Shown piece by piece: positions 26,052 through 34,035 of a stretch of DNA of 64,000 nucleotides. Where the stretch lies: NCBI RefSeq assembly GCF_030418125.1, contig NZ_JAUHTR010000004.1:1-64000 (forward strand), written 5' to 3'. Position 1 is the stretch's first letter. The number at the start of each line of letters is the position of its first letter. This DNA is from Fictibacillus fluitans. GTDB lineage: Bacteria > Bacillota > Bacilli > Bacillales > Fictibacillaceae. The notes beneath the pieces were generated by a model. The model did no database searches and was not told where the DNA came from. It worked only from the letters and a program-made list of their open reading frames with translations. Both the position numbers and the translations under genes were made by a program.

Positions 26052-27197
26052 TTATGATAATAGCGGTACAGCTAGTCTGGTATGGCAAACAAGATCGGCA
26101 TTGTTAATGGCTTCCTGAGGATCCACGTCGATAATATCTGCAATTTCTTCCCGTGTATGGCCCTTAATTTTGATTAAGTCCTTGGAAGAGTAGTTGCTGA
26201 CACCAAGTCCGACCTGAATGCCGTCCATATCTTTAATGCGCACTACTGCGCCTTTTTTAAAATATCCTTCTACATATTCAATACCTGTAGGGTACAGGCT
26301 TTTATGCTCGATAATCTCGGATTTTGCTTTATCTGATACCACGATTTCGCCCTCCGGACCTGAATGAAACGCAATCCATTGTCTTCTGACATCAAGATTC
26401 TCACTGTCATCCTTCGGTGTGAAATACGTTCCTCTTGCTGTTTCCTGTACGGCATTATAGATAATGTTTGGTTTTGCAGCATCACCAAGGAATGAAGGAA
26501 TGCCGGATGCCATGGCGATTTTCACTGCATCAATTTTAGAACGCATGCCGCCGGTCCCCACTTCACTCGCGGAATCTCCCGCAGATGCTTCAATTTCCGG
26601 TGTAATCTCATATACTTCTTCCAGCAAACGGGCATCCGGGTTATTTCTTGGGTCTTCCGTATACAGCCCGTCAATGTCTGATAAGATCAGAAGCTGATCG
26701 GCGTCGACAAGGCCAGATACTTTTGCTGAAAGGGTGTCATTATCTCCAAATTTCAATCGTTCCACCGTGATCGTGTCATTTTCATTAATGATGGGCACGA
26801 TGCCGCGGTCCAATAAAACATTTATCGTGTTTCTTGCATTTGTATATCGTTTCTTGTCTGAAAAATCACTTCGCGTAATCAGGATTTGTGAAGCGGTATA
26901 TCCGTGAGAAATAAATCTCTCTGAATAAGCTTCCATTAATAGTCCCTGTCCGATTGAAGCGGCAGCCTGTTTTTCAGGAAGGGATGTCGGTCTTGAAAGG
27001 CATCCGAGCTTCCGGTATCCGGCAGCCACTGCACCTGAAGAAACAAGCACGACCTCGTGTCCGTCATCCTTAAGCATGACGATTTCGTCCACCAGGCGCT
27101 CCAGTTTTCTTCTGCTGATTTCGCCATGCCGGCTTGTCAGGGAACTTGATCCGATTTTTATAACAATACGTTTGTTTTTAATAGTAGATAGACTCAA
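26052..27197 (-). CDS. proB: Glutamate 5-kinase
   Basis: A 381-residue enzyme that phosphorylates glutamate in the first step of proline synthesis. The amino-acid kinase domain shows RIVIKIGSSSLT, VLVSSGAVAAGYRKL, PIINENDTITV, FGDNDTLSA and VGTGGMRSKIDAVKIA; the C-terminal 90 residues form a PUA domain (GAVVRIKDMDGIQVGLGVSN). I place the start at TTG 27197, eight bases after GAGGAG; a GTG three codons earlier would sit too close to that site. Transcribed with proA from a promoter only about 50 bp upstream, leaving no room for a T-box leader. Confidence 0.93.
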   Translation of the reverse strand: MSLSTIKNKRIVIKIGSSSLTSRHGEISRRKLERLVDEIVMLKDDGHEVVLVSSGAVAAGYRKLGCLSRPTSLPEKQAAASIGQGLLMEAYSERFISHGYTASQILITRSDFSDKKRYTNARNTINVLLDRGIVPIINENDTITVERLKFGDNDTLSAKVSGLVDADQLLILSDIDGLYTEDPRNNPDARLLEEVYEITPEIEASAGDSASEVGTGGMRSKIDAVKIAMASGIPSFLGDAAKPNIIYNAVQETARGTYFTPKDDSENLDVRRQWIAFHSGPEGEIVVSDKAKSEIIEHKSLYPTGIEYVEGYFKKGAVVRIKDMDGIQVGLGVSNYSSKDLIKIKGHTREEIADIIDVDPQEAINNADLVCHTRLAVPLLS

Positions 27198-27250
27198 AAC
27201 ATTCACTCCTCATGTTGGTTCTTTTTCCGGTTCAATAAGCAACGGTTACG

Positions 27251-27279
27251 AGTATAACGAAGCTTGAAAATCGATACAA
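27251..27279 (-). promoter_or_regulatory. Sigma-A promoter of proBA
   Basis: On the minus strand TTGTAT (27274-27279), a 17-bp spacer and TATACT (27251-27256). The remaining gap to 27520 has nothing I can identify. Confidence 0.7.
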
Positions 27280-27521
27280 CCGCTTATGCCGAGATAGTGT
27301 GGATGAGGTCCATAAAGGGAGGAATATGGAGGATGCCGTATTTAATTTCATCATGGGATGTGATAGAACGTGAAGGGGGATGAGGGGGTGTATTATGGAT
27401 GGATAAAAATCAGGCAAATTGAAAAAATGTGGATATTTTCGGAAATTTTAAGCAAGCATACCCCTTGATATGAAAGGGTTTTCATGGATTTTCAAAAAAT
27501 CAAGCAGGCAGCATGCGAAAA

Positions 27522-27555
27522 TAAAAAAAGAAACCGTCCCGAAAGACAGTTTCTT
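27522..27555 (-). terminator. Terminator of the efflux operon
   Basis: On the minus strand GAAACTGTC pairs with GACGGTTTC, followed by seven T, ten bases beyond the transporter stop. Confidence 0.88.
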
Positions 27556-27565
27556 TTCATTGAAT

Positions 27566-29359
27566 TTATTTTCCTGACGGTATCACTCGTTTGATGAAGA
27601 ATGACAGAACGAGAGCCACAAAGGCGATTCCTGTTGCGACCATAAAGGCATCGTTAATTCCATCGATGGCCGCTTGTTTTGCAGCTGTGCCGTAAATTAT
27701 CTGGATGCCCAATGAACTTCCGGCGCTTGCAGGCAGTCCGGCCACCTGGGCAAGTCCCTGGCCCAATGCATTGATTTTCTCAAAAACAATGGGATTGGAG
27801 GTGGTTACGATATTGGCGTAATCCGCGGTATGGAAATCCTGGCGGTTGGAAAAGATCGTTACCAGGAAGGCGGTGCCGAGTGAGCCGGCGACCTGTCTCA
27901 TCGTGTTGGATGTTGCCGTACCATGGCTGTTTAAGTGCCGCGGCAGTTGATTCATACCGGCGGTCATGACGGTCATCATCAAGAAGGACATACCGAACAT
28001 CCGCGACACATACATAAACAAAATATGTCCATAGGTGGTGTCGGTGGAAAGATGGCTGAATTCCCATGTGGTGATGACGGTAATGATAAGCCCGATGATG
28101 GCGAGCGGACGTGCGCCGATCCGGTCAAAGAGCGCACCGGAAATCGGAGACATAATCCCCATGATGATGGCACCCGGCAATAGAAGCAAACCGGATTCCA
28201 GCGGTGTAAATCCACGGATGTTCTGCAGATAGATGGGCAGAAGAATCATGGCTGCGAACATCGCCATGTTGATAATCATGCTGATGACGGTTGTCAGGGC
28301 AAACACATCATATTTAAATACACGCAAATTCAACATTGGTTTATCAGTGGTGAGCTCCCTCCATGTAAAGGCAGCAAGGGAAACCAACCCAATGATAATA
28401 GTTGATAGTACAATCCCGCTGGTCCAGCCTTCACTTCCGGCTTCACTGAAGCCGTACAGCAGGGAACCGAAGCCGATTGTAGAAAAGATAAATCCCGCAA
28501 AATCGAACTTTGGATTGGATTTTTGGATAACATCTTTCATCCATGCAAAAGCGATGATCAGGTCAATGACACCAAACGGAATGATGATGTCAAAGAGCAG
28601 TCTCCAGGAGTAATGTTCGACGATATAACCTGAGAGTGTTGGCCCGAGAGCGGGAGCGAAAAGCATCGCAATCCCCATCGTACCCATCGCCTGACCACGT
28701 TTTTCAATAGGAAAGACGGTAAGAAAAACGGTCATCATCAGCGGCATGATGATTCCTGCACCAGCAGCCTGGACCACACGTCCCACCATTAATAAACCAA
28801 ATGATGTGGAAATGGAGCAGATGACGGCTCCCGCAGTAAACAGGAACATGGCCGCTATAAATAAGGACCTCGTACCAAACCTTTCAATCAAATACGCGGT
28901 AATCGGAATACATACCCCGTTCACCAGCATATAGCCGGTGGAAACCCACTGAACAGTGGTAGCAGACACATTCAGGTCATTCATGATGTGGGGAATCGCT
29001 ACATTAAGCAACGTTTGGTTCAAGATGGCGATAAAGGCGCCCAGCATAAGGACCGTAAGAATCCGCCCGACTGGAATGGGTTCATCCTGCTTGACGGTTT
29101 TGACCGGCTGAAGTGCGCGTTCTTCCTGCTGCTGTTCGGCTGCAGACGTTACATACTCCAGAGCGGGCTCAGAAACTGCTGTATCTTCTAAAGTCACATC
29201 AATCAATTCGTTGGATTCGTAAGGATGGCCCGTGGCCGTCTCCGAAACTTGATTCTGATCTTCCCATTGTTTTCTCCGGTTGGCACGTACTGCAATAAGG
29301 TTCACCGTCAGCAAAAGAACAATGGATATAAGGACATAGCCTATGATATATATTGACAT
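27566..29359 (-). CDS. DHA2-family (EmrB-like) MFS drug/proton antiporter with N-terminal extension
   Basis: A 597-residue transporter. From about residue 105 it is a 14-helix EmrB-type pump: LNQTLLNVAIPHIMNDL, TTVQWVSTGYMLVNGVCIP, RVVQAAGAGIIMPLMM (motif C region) and MAMFAAMILLPIYLQN. Before that stands an unusual 100-residue extension: one membrane helix (residues 4-24) plus an acidic linker. EmrB relatives are normally about 480-520 residues. It works with the HlyD-type protein 11 bp upstream. It probably exports toxic organic compounds; the substrate is unknown. Confidence 0.88.
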   Translation of the reverse strand: MSIYIIGYVLISIVLLLTVNLIAVRANRRKQWEDQNQVSETATGHPYESNELIDVTLEDTAVSEPALEYVTSAAEQQQEERALQPVKTVKQDEPIPVGRILTVLMLGAFIAILNQTLLNVAIPHIMNDLNVSATTVQWVSTGYMLVNGVCIPITAYLIERFGTRSLFIAAMFLFTAGAVICSISTSFGLLMVGRVVQAAGAGIIMPLMMTVFLTVFPIEKRGQAMGTMGIAMLFAPALGPTLSGYIVEHYSWRLLFDIIIPFGVIDLIIAFAWMKDVIQKSNPKFDFAGFIFSTIGFGSLLYGFSEAGSEGWTSGIVLSTIIIGLVSLAAFTWRELTTDKPMLNLRVFKYDVFALTTVISMIINMAMFAAMILLPIYLQNIRGFTPLESGLLLLPGAIIMGIMSPISGALFDRIGARPLAIIGLIITVITTWEFSHLSTDTTYGHILFMYVSRMFGMSFLMMTVMTAGMNQLPRHLNSHGTATSNTMRQVAGSLGTAFLVTIFSNRQDFHTADYANIVTTSNPIVFEKINALGQGLAQVAGLPASAGSSLGIQIIYGTAAKQAAIDGINDAFMVATGIAFVALVLSFFIKRVIPSGK

Positions 29360-29370
29360 CGTCTCACCAC

Positions 29371-30030
29371 CTACTTGTGGATCCGTACGGTTACATTCAT
29401 TCCTGGAACAATATCAAGGCCAGAATAGCTGTCTAATGAAATTTTAACAGGAATAACCTGAGTTACTTTTGTATAGTTTCCTGTGTTATTTGAACTTGGC
29501 AGCATGGAAAACGTGTTGGCGGTTGCCAGGCCGATCTCTTCCACTTTCCCGGAAAGAGTGTTGTTAGGGAATGAATCTACATATACATCGACGTCCTGAT
29601 TTTTTTTCACATCATCAATATCTGTTTCCTGCACATTGGCTGTTACCCAAAGGTTGCTCATGTCATAAGCGTGGGCAAGAGGCGTTCCGGCAGCTACAAA
29701 AGAATCCTGTACAGCAGCCTGCTGAACGATGGTGCCATGCTTAGGTGCATCAATTTTTACTTTGGACATGGAAGTGGATCCCTGGGAAGGAGCTGCTGTA
29801 ATTGTTCCAATTTCAGATCCTTTATTGAATTCCTTGCCGACTTCGCCTTTCCAATCTGTCAGCTTTCCGTTGGCCGGAGCCGCAATGGTTACTTGTTGGC
29901 CCGAGATTTGGGCATTATCTGTTTTAATATAGTTTGCAGATTGGTTGTAATAGTAGTAGGCAGCAATACCGCCACCGATTAAAATAACTAAAATGATTAC
30001 ATTTAAAACCGCTAAACGGCGCATGTTCAT
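29371..30030 (-). CDS. HlyD/EmrA-type membrane fusion protein
   Basis: A 219-residue protein with one N-terminal membrane helix (AVLNVIILVILIGGGIAAYYYY) and an external biotinyl-lipoyl-like barrel (KTDNAQISGQQVTIAAPANGKL, DAPKHGTIVQQAAVQDSFVAAGTPL, VNVYVDS-like strands), matching a compact EmrA. It is thought to couple the pump to the cell envelope. It overlaps the marR-type gene by four bases, so all three genes are one operon. Confidence 0.88.
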   Translation of the reverse strand: MNMRRLAVLNVIILVILIGGGIAAYYYYNQSANYIKTDNAQISGQQVTIAAPANGKLTDWKGEVGKEFNKGSEIGTITAAPSQGSTSMSKVKIDAPKHGTIVQQAAVQDSFVAAGTPLAHAYDMSNLWVTANVQETDIDDVKKNQDVDVYVDSFPNNTLSGKVEEIGLATANTFSMLPSSNNTGNYTKVTQVIPVKISLDSYSGLDIVPGMNVTVRIHK

Positions 30031-30476
30031 GAATGGTTTTCCTCCTTGGATGTTAAAATCGTCATAATTTGCTGATGGATTCTCAGCAGATGGTCTTTAT
30101 CTTCAGGATCCATTTTTGTGATCTCCATGATTCTCCTGGTAAAAGAAGAATCATCTCCTGTAGCTTCCCGAAGCTTTTGTTCGCCATCCTCTGTCAGTTT
30201 CAAAGTAATGGCTCTTCTGTCTGCGGCCGAAATTTCCCGCTCCAGCAAACCGCTGGATACCAGCCGGTCAACTACGCCGCTCATTGTGCTGTTCGTTAAT
30301 TTTAGACTGGCTGCAAGCTCCCTCAGGCCAGTGTTTGGCGAACGGTGGATTTTGTACAGCGCTTTTAGCTGCACCACCGTCAACCCTGCCCTGTCCGCGT
30401 CTTCCTTCATCAGTGAGTACAAGGCTTTTTGTATTTTTATAAAGGAATCCAGGAGCTCATTATTGAGCAGATTCAT
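30027..30476 (-). CDS. MarR-family transcriptional regulator
   Basis: A 149-residue winged-helix regulator: LTVVQLKALYKIHRSPN, LRELAASLKLTNSTMSGVVDRLVSSGLLER and the wing SAADRRAITLKLTEDG are textbook MarR. First gene of the efflux operon, so it probably represses the operon by binding the AATAGTT palindrome placed right after the -10 and is released by a pump substrate. ATG 30476, with GGGGATG upstream. Confidence 0.9.
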   Translation of the reverse strand: MNLLNNELLDSFIKIQKALYSLMKEDADRAGLTVVQLKALYKIHRSPNTGLRELAASLKLTNSTMSGVVDRLVSSGLLEREISAADRRAITLKLTEDGEQKLREATGDDSSFTRRIMEITKMDPEDKDHLLRIHQQIMTILTSKEENHS

Positions 30477-30523
30477 TAATCTATCATCCCCGCTTTCTAA
30501 TGTTGTGAACAGTTTGTTTTATT

Positions 30524-30545
30524 AATAGTTCGCATACCAACTATT
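30524..30545 (-). promoter_or_regulatory. Putative MarR operator
   Basis: AATAGTT and AACTATT form a 7-bp inverted repeat separated by 8 bp, positioned at the transcription start directly downstream of the -10 element, ideal for repression. Confidence 0.65.
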
Positions 30546-30559
30546 TATGCACAAAATAT

Positions 30560-30589
30560 ATAATAAATGCTTGCCGATTAAATTGTCAA
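30560..30589 (-). promoter_or_regulatory. Sigma-A promoter of the marR-hlyD-MFS operon
   Basis: On the minus strand a perfect TTGACA (30584-30589), an 18-bp spacer and TATTAT (30560-30565). Confidence 0.8.
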
Positions 30590-30643
30590 TAAAAAACAAT
30601 AAAGAAATTTGCGCGATTTTTTACAAGGATAACCTTTTCACTA

Positions 30644-30696
30644 TTTACAATTTTTTAACAGGCTGTAACCCACTCTACACATCCATAAGTTATACT
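30644..30696 (+). promoter_or_regulatory. Putative PhoP box and promoter of the phosphodiester glycosidase
   Basis: TTTACA (30644) and TTAACA (30655) are exactly 11 bp apart, followed by TAACCC at the next 11-bp step (30666); a -10 TATACT lies at 30691-30696 without a good -35. Number, spacing and distance fit PhoP-activated promoters of Bacillus. Confidence 0.5.
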
Positions 30697-30735
30697 TAAG
30701 GGGAATTTACTAAAAAAAGGAAAAGGGGTATAGCT

Positions 30736-32286
30736 GTGAAAAGATTAGAGAAGAATCGAATGGGCCGTGCTGCTCTATTTTTTAGCTTGATGGGAATTCT
30801 GCTTCCAGCTCCGCTTGCCAACGCTCAGGAAGAATCATTTACTACACCAAAGACCACACACGTGCAAAAACTTGAGAAAGGTCTTACATATACAGACTCT
30901 GTATACGGAAAGGCGAGCGGTCCTTCCGGATATATGGTTGATGCTGCATTTACAGAGGGCCGTGCTGAGGCCGAGCGCATTTCTAGTGAACTGAAAAGTA
31001 AAGGCTACAAAACGACGGTTAAAACGCTGGCTGACCGGGCCCAGGATGATCCAAAACGCGGAACACCCCTTGGGTATCTCGTTAGAACCGGTCCTTTTCA
31101 AAAGGACGCTGAAGCAAAAAGTGAACAAAAGAAACTGGTTTCAGACGGATACAATAAATCCAAAGTTGTTTATATACCTGAAGACGGAGAAGAGTCCACA
31201 GGTCCATGGGCGGTCCGCCTGCTTGAAATCGACCGCAAGTGGAACGGCAGCTTGAAGCCGGTTCTCGGCCAGGGTATCGTTCCTGGCAAGGAAAAGCTTA
31301 GTGATATGGCGAAATCCACTGGTGCTGTGGCCGGAGTGAACGGCGGTTACTTTGTCATGGGACCGCAGGATGGAACAGAAGGAGACCTTGCGGGGGTTTC
31401 TGTCATCAACGGCGATCTTATCAGTGAAGCCGTAAAAGGAAGAACAAGCCTGGTTCTGAACCGCAACAGTAAGGCCAGCATTTCCTCGGTAAAAACCAAA
31501 CTGATAGTCAAGGATTCGCATGGCGATAAGGTAAATCTTGATGGATTGAACCGGGACCCGGGACTTGTCCGCGGCTGCGGTGGAATCGATGACACAGAAA
31601 CCGTACTTCCCCGCCACGACTTTACGTGTACCGATCCGGATGAATTGATTCAGTACACCTCTGTGTTTGGAAACAGAGCACCTGAAGGCTCCGGGACAGA
31701 TGTGGTGCTTGGCCGTGATGGAAAGGTGCTCGAAATCCGCTCTTCACGTGGCGCAAGCATTCCTTTAGGCGGCTCAGTCATCGCGGGAACCGGAGATTCT
31801 GCCGACTGGCTAAAAGAGCATGCGGTGCCCGGCAGGAAGCTGACCGTTAAAAAGACAGTCACTGCCGACAACAAGGCCCTGCCATCTTCTGCGAAATATG
31901 GAGTGGTAAACGGCGGTCCGCGGCTGTTGAAGCATGGAGAAACCTATATCAATTCCACGAAGGAAGGATTTCATCAGCCTGTTGATCCTGAGTTTTACTA
32001 TCGGTTTGGCGAGCGCAGGAATCCAAGAACCATTGCCGGCATCAAGCCGAACGGAAACCTGCTGTTGGTGACGGTGGATGGCAAAAAGCCAGGATACAGC
32101 ATCGGCATGACCTTTGAAGAAGAAGCGCGTTTAATGAAAGCGCTGGGGGCAGCAGAAGCAGTGAACCTGGATGGCGGGGGATCCACCACCATGAATGTGA
32201 ACGGCGAGTTGGTGAATGACCCATCCGACGCAGCGGGTGAACGGCCAATCGGGGATGGTTTATTGTTACTGCCTTCTAAAAAGTAA
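30736..32286 (+). CDS. Secreted phosphodiester glycosidase (NAGPA/DUF2233 family) with SPOR-like domain
   Basis: A 516-residue exported protein. Residues 1-30 are a signal peptide ending APLANAQ. Residues about 60-150 look like a SPOR-type repeat (AERISSELKSKGYKTTVKTL, LVRTGPFQKDAEAKSEQKKL), which binds peptidoglycan. The rest is the NAGPA fold: VAGVNGGYFVMG, KYGVVNGGPRLL, RRNPRTIAGIKPNG and the end motif VNLDGGGSTTMNVNG. The eukaryotic relative removes GlcNAc from a phosphodiester; bacterial members may trim teichoic acid or capsule. GTG start behind AAGGGG. Possible PhoP control fits phosphate scavenging. Confidence 0.87.
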   Translation: MKRLEKNRMGRAALFFSLMGILLPAPLANAQEESFTTPKTTHVQKLEKGLTYTDSVYGKASGPSGYMVDAAFTEGRAEAERISSELKSKGYKTTVKTLADRAQDDPKRGTPLGYLVRTGPFQKDAEAKSEQKKLVSDGYNKSKVVYIPEDGEESTGPWAVRLLEIDRKWNGSLKPVLGQGIVPGKEKLSDMAKSTGAVAGVNGGYFVMGPQDGTEGDLAGVSVINGDLISEAVKGRTSLVLNRNSKASISSVKTKLIVKDSHGDKVNLDGLNRDPGLVRGCGGIDDTETVLPRHDFTCTDPDELIQYTSVFGNRAPEGSGTDVVLGRDGKVLEIRSSRGASIPLGGSVIAGTGDSADWLKEHAVPGRKLTVKKTVTADNKALPSSAKYGVVNGGPRLLKHGETYINSTKEGFHQPVDPEFYYRFGERRNPRTIAGIKPNGNLLLVTVDGKKPGYSIGMTFEEEARLMKALGAAEAVNLDGGGSTTMNVNGELVNDPSDAAGERPIGDGLLLLPSKK

Positions 32287-32290
32287 CGCC

Positions 32291-32342
32291 AAAAAGGCTG
32301 AGCGCCTGGTCTGTAAATGGGGCCATGCGTCAGCCTTTCTTT
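32291..32342 (+). terminator. Terminator of the phosphodiester glycosidase gene
   Basis: AAAGGCTGA pairs with TCAGCCTTT at the ends of a long imperfect stem, followed by CTTT. Its edge touches the stop of the convergent SASP gene. Confidence 0.7.
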
Positions 32343-32619
32343 AATGCTGTTTGTTCAAATGCTGTTTCGCCTGTCTGATGAGCTCACTAACCATCCGGCC
32401 GCCAATCTGGCCGCCAACGGTACCTGCCTGCCTGGCCGTCAGCTGTCCGTTGTAATCCTTTTCCAACGGCACATTCATGCTTTTTGCTACTTCATATTTA
32501 ACCGCCTCAGGCTGAGACGGATCCACTGTATAACCAACATCCCTCATTACCCTTGCCTTCAGCTCGTCCAGTGCAGGGCGGGCTTCAGGAACCAGGGGTC
32601 TGCGGCTTTTTCTTGCCAT
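32341..32619 (-). CDS. Alpha/beta-type small acid-soluble spore protein, extended form
   Basis: A 92-residue protein. The C-terminal half (KYEVAKSMNVPL, LTARQAGTVGGQIGGRMV) is the alpha/beta SASP signature that coats and protects spore DNA; the germination protease site corresponds to YEVAKS. VPEARPALDELKARVMRDVG is the N-terminal helix, longer than usual by about 25 residues owing to MARKSRRPLVPEARPALDEL and an inserted VDPSQPEA stretch. Start ATG behind AGGAGG. Upstream, GTTTAA-N12-GGGCAA (sigma-B-like) and CAAACTA (sigma-G -10-like) overlap; I cannot tell which drives it. Confidence 0.85.
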   Translation of the reverse strand: MARKSRRPLVPEARPALDELKARVMRDVGYTVDPSQPEAVKYEVAKSMNVPLEKDYNGQLTARQAGTVGGQIGGRMVSELIRQAKQHLNKQH

Positions 32620-32739
32620 GTTTTTTTCCTCCTAACTTGCCGTTCTTATCCCTAGTTTGCCCATTTAGGGGAAGTTAAACCGAACGAGGGGTTATTTCGG
32701 GTGTTTGCGGGCGGGTCAGAAGCCTTGTTGGGAGCGTTA

Positions 32740-32870
32740 CTTGCGGTTCGACAAGGTTTAGTTGCGGTTTTGCCTCATTTACTTGCGGTTCGACAAGAAA
32801 TACTTGCGGTGCAGGCCAAATTAGTTGCGGTTCGACATGATTTAGTTGCATATCACGTCATTTTCATAAA
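32740..32870 (+). repeat. Array 1 of 21-bp direct repeats
   Basis: Five consecutive 21-bp units begin CTTGCGG or GTTGCGG at 32740, 32761, 32782, 32803 and 32824, consensus close to STTGCGGTTCGACAWGANTTA. A sixth, divergent unit at 32845 changes to TTGCATATCACGTCATTTTC and closes the array. The period is exact. The same units and the same closing sequence recur at 41014-41144. The array ends 17 bp before the msrAB -35. No spacers, so not CRISPR. Confidence 0.88.
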
Positions 32871-32887
32871 CCGGAGGAGTTATTTTT

Positions 32888-32915
32888 TTGAAATGAGTGA
32901 TACTTGTTTTATGAT
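32888..32915 (+). promoter_or_regulatory. Sigma-A promoter of msrAB
   Basis: TTGAAA (32888-32893), a 16-bp spacer and TATGAT (32910-32915). Confidence 0.65.
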
Positions 32916-32960
32916 AGGGGAAATGGGATTTTAGATTTCCAAAGAAATGGAGTGAGGTTT

Positions 32961-33926
32961 TTGGGTACTCAAGAGAATCAGCAGCTTGCTACGTTTGCGG
33001 GAGGGTGCTTCTGGTGCATGGTTTCGCCATTTGAGGAGCAGCCAGGCATTATTTCCGTGGTTTCAGGATATACCGGCGGGCACACCGAGAATCCGACGTA
33101 CGAGGAAGTCTGCTCCGACACGACCGGACATTATGAGGCTGTGCAAATCACGTATGATCCGGATGTTTTTCCATATGAAAAATTGCTGACGCTTTTCTGG
33201 CAGCAGATTGATCCGACTGATCCCGGCGGCCAGTTTTATGACCGCGGCGATTCGTACCGCACCGCCATTTTTTATCATACAGAACAACAGAAGGAACTGG
33301 CGGAGTCATCGAAACAGGAGCTTGCCGAAAGCGGACGTTTCGAAAAACCGATTGTGACGCCGATTCTTCCGGCATCCACGTTTTATCCTGCCGAGACGTA
33401 CCATCAGGATTACCATAAAAAGAACCCGGCGCATTACCAGCAGTACCGCAGGGGTTCAGGGAGGGAAGATTTTATCAAAAAAAATTGGAGCAACAAACCA
33501 GACAAAAGTGAACTGAAGAATAAGTTAACACCGATTCAATATGAGGTGACCCAGAACGATGCGACGGAACCTCCGTTTCAGAATCCGTATTGGAATCATA
33601 AAGAAGAAGGCATTTATGTGGATATTGTCTCAGGAAAACCGCTGTTCACCTCGCTGGACAAGTTTGATTCCGATTGCGGCTGGCCGAGCTTTACAAAGCC
33701 TCTCCAGCAGTCGGAAGTCGAAGAGAAAAAGGACTACAGCCATTTTATGGTCCGTACCGAAGTCAGAAGCAAATCCGCCGATTCCCATCTTGGACATGTG
33801 TTCAATGACGGACCGCAGGATAAAGGCGGCTTGCGGTATTGCATCAACTCTGCCGCATTGAGGTTTGTCCCAAAAAGCGACCTCGAAAAAGAAGGATATG
33901 GTGAGTACCTTTCCTTATTTAAATAA
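32961..33926 (+). CDS. msrAB: Bifunctional methionine sulfoxide reductase MsrA-MsrB
   Basis: A 321-residue fusion. The MsrA half has the catalytic motif [19 protein letters not shown] and [12 protein letters not shown], reducing the S-epimer of methionine sulfoxide. After the linker ([13 protein letters not shown]) the MsrB half has [21 protein letters not shown] and the catalytic cysteine in RYCINSAAL, reducing the R-epimer; the zinc-binding CxxC pairs of some MsrB are missing. I choose TTG 32961 behind GGAGTGAGG; the longer frame begins before the probable transcription start. Fused MsrAB is less usual in Bacillus, where msrA and msrB are separate. Confidence 0.93.
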   Translation: MGTQENQQLATFAGGCFWCMVSPFEEQPGIISVVSGYTGGHTENPTYEEVCSDTTGHYEAVQITYDPDVFPYEKLLTLFWQQIDPTDPGGQFYDRGDSYRTAIFYHTEQQKELAESSKQELAESGRFEKPIVTPILPASTFYPAETYHQDYHKKNPAHYQQYRRGSGREDFIKKNWSNKPDKSELKNKLTPIQYEVTQNDATEPPFQNPYWNHKEEGIYVDIVSGKPLFTSLDKFDSDCGWPSFTKPLQQSEVEEKKDYSHFMVRTEVRSKSADSHLGHVFNDGPQDKGGLRYCINSAALRFVPKSDLEKEGYGEYLSLFK

Positions 33927-33941
33927 GTGAATAGTGGGGAG

Positions 33942-33978
33942 AAACAGGCAGAAGGCTTTCAAGCTGCCTGTTTTTCTT
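33942..33978 (+). terminator. Terminator of msrAB
   Basis: AACAGGCAG pairs imperfectly with GCTGCCTGTT, then TTTTCTT. Confidence 0.8.
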
Positions 33979-34035
33979 ATGTTAAACCAGGGAAGTCTAG
34001 GAAGACATATAGCGGGCCTGAACGGAGGAATGATG

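Noticed and set aside
32740-32870. CRISPR array
   Set aside because: Units abut each other with no unique spacers, and no cas genes are present.
32701-32934. Open frame of 77 codons across repeat array 1 as a protein gene
   Set aside because: Most of it is the 21-bp repeat read in frame; the start is a GTG with a poor site, and it overlaps the msrAB promoter. Treated as a repeat array instead.
33934-34035. N-terminal extension of Fni from the longest frame
   Set aside because: It would read through the msrAB terminator; the ATG at 34036 behind GGAGG gives the normal family length.
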